Positions 60,682 to 64,000 of a stretch of 64,000 nt of DNA are shown in pieces (position 1 is the first letter of the stretch; every line of letters starts with the position of its first letter). The stretch lies in contig NZ_WOFH01000010.1 in assembly GCF_009733595.1 (NCBI RefSeq), positions 124,001-188,000 on the forward strand, read 5' to 3'. The DNA is from Actinomadura litoris. GTDB lineage: Bacteria; Actinomycetota; Actinomycetes; Streptosporangiales; Streptosporangiaceae. Position numbers and translations under genes: made by a program. The notes under the pieces are model-generated. The model was given only the letters and a program-made list of their open reading frames with translations. It ran no database searches and had not been told where the DNA came from.

Positions 60682-63402
60682 GTGGCGAAGTTCGTGTACG
60701 ACTTCACTGAGGGAAACAAGGACCTCAAGGATCTGCTGGGAGGCAAGGGCGCCAACCTGGCCGAGATGACCAACCTCGGCCTGCCGGTCCCTCCCGGATT
60801 CACGATCACCGCGGAGGCGTGCCGGCACTACCTCGCGCACGGGTCGCCGCCCGAGGGGCTGGCGGACGAGGTGGACCGGCACCTCGCCGCGCTGGAGCGG
60901 GCGATGGGCAAGCGGCTCGGCCACCCCGACGACCCGCTGCTGGTCAGCGTGCGGTCGGGGGCCAAGTTCAGCATGCCGGGGATGATGGAGACCGTCCTCA
61001 ACGTCGGGCTGAACGACGAGTCGGTGCGCGGCCTCGCCGCCCAGTCGGGCGACGAGCGGTTCGCGTGGGACTCCTACCGGCGGCTGATCCAGATGTTCGG
61101 CAAGACCGTCCTCGGCATCGACGGCGACCTCTTCGAGGACGCGGTCGAGGACGTCAAGGAGGCCCGCGGCACCAAGGACGACGCCGACCTGCTCGCGGAG
61201 GACTACCGCGAGCTCGTCGGGCGCTTCAAGGGCATCGTGCGCGACCGGGCGGGACGGGAGTTCCCCGCTGACCCGCGCGAGCAGATGGACCTCGCCGTCG
61301 CCGCCGTGTTCGACTCCTGGAACGCCCCCCGCGCGATCCTGTACCGCCGCCAGGAGCGCATCCCCGTCGACCTCGGCACCGCCGTGAACATCTGCTCGAT
61401 GGTCTTCGGCAACCTCGGCGCGGACTCGGGGACGGGCGTCGCCTTCACCCGCGACCCCGCGACCGGGCAGCAGGGCGTCTACGGCGACTACCTCCAGAAC
61501 GCGCAGGGCGAGGACGTCGTCGCCGGCATCCGCAACACGGTGCCGCTGACCGAGCTGGAGCGCATCGACAGGGACTCCTACGACCGCCTCCTGGAGATCA
61601 TGGAGACGCTGGAGAACCACTACCGCGACATGTGCGACATCGAGTTCACGATCGAGCGCGGCAAGCTGTGGATGCTCCAGACCCGGGTCGGCAAGCGCAC
61701 CGCCGGCGCCGCGTTCCGCATCGCCTGCCAGCTCCTCGACCAGGGCCTCATCGACGTGGACGAGGCGACCCGCCGCGTCACCGGCGGCCAGCTCGCCCAG
61801 CTCATGTTCCCGCGCTTCGCCACCGGCGAGGAGGTCGGCGACGTCACCAGGCTGACCAAGGGCATGAACGCCTCGCCCGGCGCCGCCGTCGGCAAGGCCG
61901 TGTTCACCTCCGAGCGGGCCGTGGAGCTGGCCGGGCGCGGCGAGGACGTCATCCTCGTCCGCCGCGAGACCAACCCCGACGACCTCGCCGGGATGGTCGC
62001 GGCCAAGGGCGTGCTGACCTCCCGGGGCGGCAAGACCTCGCACGCCGCCGTCGTCGCGCGCGGCATGGGCAAGACGTGCGTCTGCGGCGCCGAGGAGCTG
62101 GACGTGGACGTCAAGGCGGGGCGCTTCACCGCGCCCGGCGGCGTCACCGTGGGGGAGGGCGAGGTGATCTCCATCGACGGCTCGTCCGGCGAGGTCTACC
62201 TCGGCGAGGTGCCCGTGGAGGACTCTCCCGTCGTCCGCTACTTCGAGGGCGGGCTGACCGCGGCGGGCGGCGGCGAGCTGGTCGAGGCCGTCGACCGGAT
62301 CATGGCGCACGCCGACGCGCGGGCCGCGCTGAAGGTCCGCGCGAACGCCGACAACCCCGAGGACTCCGCCCGCGCCCGCCGCTTCGGCGCCGCCGGGATC
62401 GGGCTCTGCCGCACCGAGCACATGTTCCTCGGCGACCGCCGGCGGCTCGTGGAGAAGCTGATCCTCGCCGAGGACGACGCCGGCCGCCGGGCGGCGCTGG
62501 ACGCCCTCGAACCGCTCCAGCGGCAGGACTTCGAGGGCATCTTCGAGGCCATGGACGGGCTGCCGGTCACGATCCGGCTCATCGACCCGCCGCTGCACGA
62601 GTTCCTCCCCGACATCACCGAGCTGTCGGTCAGGGTGGCCCTCGCCGGGGACGGCGCGGACCCGCAGGACCGGAGACTGCTCGACGCAGTCAACCGACTG
62701 CACGAACAGAACCCTATGTTGGGACTGCGGGGTGTGCGCCTGGGTTTGGCGATTCCCGGGCTGTTCTCGATGCAGGTTCGAGCGATAGCCGAGGCCGCGG
62801 CGTCGCGGCGGCGGGTGGGCGGCGACCCCCGTCCGGAGATCATGATCCCGCTCGTGGGCGCCGTGCAGGAGCTGGAGGCCGTCCGCGAGGAGGCCCGCGC
62901 CATTTTGGACGAGGTGCGCGACGCCACCGGGGTCGACGTCCCGGCGCTGATCGGCACGATGATCGAGCTGCCCAGGGCCGCGCTGACCGCCGGGCAGATC
63001 GCCGAGGCCGCCGAGTTCTTCTCCTTCGGCACCAACGACCTCACGCAGACGACCTGGGGCTTCTCCCGCGACGACGTCGAGGCCGCGTTCTTCTCCCGCT
63101 ACCTGGAGCTCGGCATCTTCGGCGTGTCGCCGTTCGAGACCCTCGACCGCGACGGCGTCGGGCGGCTCGTCCGCATCGCCGCCGAGGAGGGCCGCAGGGC
63201 GCGGCCCGGGATCAAGCTCGGGATCTGCGGCGAGCACGGCGGCGACCCCGACTCCGTCCACTTCTGCCACGAGGTCGGGCTGGACTACGTGTCCTGCTCG
63301 CCGTTCCGCATCCCGGTCGCCCGGCTGGAGGCGGGCCGCGCGGCGATCGAGGCGGCGGCCGCGGGGGCGGGCGGAGCCTCCGGGGGCGGCGACAGCCGCT
63401 AG
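60682..63402 (+). CDS. ppdK: Pyruvate, phosphate dikinase
   Basis: Interconverts pyruvate, ATP and Pi with PEP, AMP and PPi. The 906-residue protein has the nucleotide domain (FTEGNKDLKDLLGGKGANLAEM, SMPGMMETVLNVGLND), the phosphohistidine domain with SRGGKTSHAAVVARGMGKT (His near 454), and the PEP barrel (GIGLCRTEHMF, GICGEHGGDP with the catalytic Cys near 849). Length equals the family norm. GTG 60682 after GAGAAGGAG. A patch at about 62679-62797 uses unusual codons. A 15-bp-stem hairpin follows. Confidence 0.97.
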   Translation: MAKFVYDFTEGNKDLKDLLGGKGANLAEMTNLGLPVPPGFTITAEACRHYLAHGSPPEGLADEVDRHLAALERAMGKRLGHPDDPLLVSVRSGAKFSMPGMMETVLNVGLNDESVRGLAAQSGDERFAWDSYRRLIQMFGKTVLGIDGDLFEDAVEDVKEARGTKDDADLLAEDYRELVGRFKGIVRDRAGREFPADPREQMDLAVAAVFDSWNAPRAILYRRQERIPVDLGTAVNICSMVFGNLGADSGTGVAFTRDPATGQQGVYGDYLQNAQGEDVVAGIRNTVPLTELERIDRDSYDRLLEIMETLENHYRDMCDIEFTIERGKLWMLQTRVGKRTAGAAFRIACQLLDQGLIDVDEATRRVTGGQLAQLMFPRFATGEEVGDVTRLTKGMNASPGAAVGKAVFTSERAVELAGRGEDVILVRRETNPDDLAGMVAAKGVLTSRGGKTSHAAVVARGMGKTCVCGAEELDVDVKAGRFTAPGGVTVGEGEVISIDGSSGEVYLGEVPVEDSPVVRYFEGGLTAAGGGELVEAVDRIMAHADARAALKVRANADNPEDSARARRFGAAGIGLCRTEHMFLGDRRRLVEKLILAEDDAGRRAALDALEPLQRQDFEGIFEAMDGLPVTIRLIDPPLHEFLPDITELSVRVALAGDGADPQDRRLLDAVNRLHEQNPMLGLRGVRLGLAIPGLFSMQVRAIAEAAASRRRVGGDPRPEIMIPLVGAVQELEAVREEARAILDEVRDATGVDVPALIGTMIELPRAALTAGQIAEAAEFFSFGTNDLTQTTWGFSRDDVEAAFFSRYLELGIFGVSPFETLDRDGVGRLVRIAAEEGRRARPGIKLGICGEHGGDPDSVHFCHEVGLDYVSCSPFRIPVARLEAGRAAIEAAAAGAGGASGGGDSR

Positions 63403-63409
63403 CCGATCG

Positions 63410-63469
63410 GGCGTGTCGTCCCCGTGCGCCTCCGGCGCCGGGAACGGAATGTGGCGGGGACGACACGCC
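63410..63469. terminator. Terminator after ppdK
   Basis: Arms GGCGTGTCGTCCCCG / CGGGGACGACACGCC, perfect over 15 bp, with a 30-nt loop that contains TCCGGCGCCGGGA, able to form an inner stem. Confidence 0.8.
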
Positions 63470-63523
63470 GGACTTGTGAACTTCGCACGCGCGGCGGACC
63501 ATCTCACTAACGTGGCCGATGCG

Positions 63524-64000
63524 ATGACGGTGGAAATGGGGTTGCCGGACCTGGAGCCGGACGACGAGGACGTACGCCCGCGCGGCGAGGCCGACCACGG
63601 TTCCGAGGGCGACGGGGCACCCGCCGGGCGGCGCAGGCGCCCGCTCTGGGTCACGGTGCCGCTGGCCGTCATCGCCGGGATCGTCGCCATCGCCGTGCTG
63701 ACGCCGCTGACCGTCGCCGCGCGGGTCTGGTACCAGGCCCGCCAGGACGAGCGGCCCCGCTCCGACGCGATCATCGTGCTCGGCGCCGCGCAGTACAACG
63801 GCGTCCCGTCCCCGACGCTGCAATGGCGGCTCCAGCACGCCCTCGACCTCTACCGCGCCGGCGTGGCGCCCGCGATCGTCACCGTGGGCGGCAAGGCGCC
63901 CGGCGACAACTTCACCGAGGCCGAGTCCGGCCGGAAGTGGCTGATCCGCAAGGGCGGCGTCCCGGCCTCCAAGGTCGTCGCGGTGCCGGTCGGGCGCGAC
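63524..64000 (+). CDS. YdcF/SanA-like DUF218 protein, 3' partial
   Basis: Runs off the right edge. Visible 159 residues: acidic N-terminus, a membrane helix at about 42-65 (PLWVTVPLAVIAGIVAIAVL), then the DUF218 start SDAIIVLGAAQYNGVPSPTLQWRLQHALDLYRAG and IVTVGGKAPGDNFTEAESGRKWL, typical of YdcF/SanA proteins active in envelope biogenesis. ATG 63524 is used; GTG 63512 is in frame and an alternative. No ribosome-binding site is seen for either. C-terminal part unseen. Confidence 0.85.
   Translation, partial: MTVEMGLPDLEPDDEDVRPRGEADHGSEGDGAPAGRRRRPLWVTVPLAVIAGIVAIAVLTPLTVAARVWYQARQDERPRSDAIIVLGAAQYNGVPSPTLQWRLQHALDLYRAGVAPAIVTVGGKAPGDNFTEAESGRKWLIRKGGVPASKVVAVPVGRD

Noticed and set aside
60445..63798. 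An 1117-codon minus-strand frame over ppdK
   Set aside because: Shadow of ppdK, which is a full-length, well-conserved enzyme; no domain or ribosome-binding site was seen in the antisense frame.

Overview
The window reads as a chromosomal segment of a very GC-rich, multicellular-type actinobacterium, most likely Streptosporangiales / Thermomonosporaceae (Actinomadura-like). This rests on strong G/C bias at third codon positions, many GTG and TTG starts, and actinobacterial families such as DUF3097, DUF4870, DUF6703, Septum_form proteins, a SARP-type regulator and a leucine-rich leuA leader peptide. The backbone order comEA-comEC-holA / rpsT-lepA-hemW / DUF3097 / hrcA-dnaJ-rsmE / HIT-phoH-ybeY-CNNM / era / leuA / recO-uppS / znuACB-zur / glyS / ppdK also fits. 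The genus is inference.

Layout. 1-6.6 kb: end of an imidazolonepropionase-like gene, then DNA-uptake genes comEA-comEC, a long minisatellite and holA. 6.7-9.7 kb: an MFS efflux/NTF2-like operon divergent from a TetR gene with two matching 16-bp operators, and a KptA gene. 9.7-19 kb: rpsT and lepA divergent, a fused Uma2 protein with an internal start, two DUF4870 membrane proteins with Gln-rich tails, unrecognised proteins and hemW. 19-28 kb: DUF3097, CIRCE-controlled hrcA-dnaJ, rsmE, a sigma/anti-sigma-like pair, and HIT-phoH-ybeY-CNNM. 28-34.4 kb: what looks like an insertion into the usual ybeY-CNNM-(cdd-like)-era run, with the cdd-like gene reversed, an MMPL transporter preceded by direct repeats phased at 11 bp, and a giant SARP-ATPase regulator whose start codon lies in a perfect 16-bp-arm inverted repeat. 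34.4-43 kb: era, a zinc-ribbon protein, ddaH, leuA with a Leu-codon leader, an M4 protease with its emfourin-type inhibitor, recO and uppS. 43-47 kb: a zinc-uptake operon with a Zur box on a near-consensus promoter, apparently leaderless. 47-64 kb: DUF1906 protein, glyS, secreted proteins, a fused SecDF, tandem septum-formation paralogs sharing a conserved upstream 15-mer, a secreted 5'-nucleotidase, a GH15 enzyme, ppdK and the start of a YdcF-like gene.

How it works together. Most genes are housekeeping: DNA uptake and replication (ComEA/EC, HolA, RecO), translation and ribosome maturation (S20, LepA, YbeY, Era, RsmE, GlyS), chaperone control (HrcA/DnaJ), cell-wall lipid carrier (UppS), leucine synthesis and zinc homeostasis. 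Accessory genes sit between these blocks. No rRNA, tRNA, CRISPR array, insertion sequence or prophage was seen. The most unusual features are cis-acting: several tandem repeats with periods of 15 bp or other multiples of 3, the phased repeats and the palindrome of the MMPL/SARP module, the leaderless zinc and leucine leader transcripts, and the duplicated promoter motif of the septum-formation pair. All calls come from reading the sequence; no database search was run.
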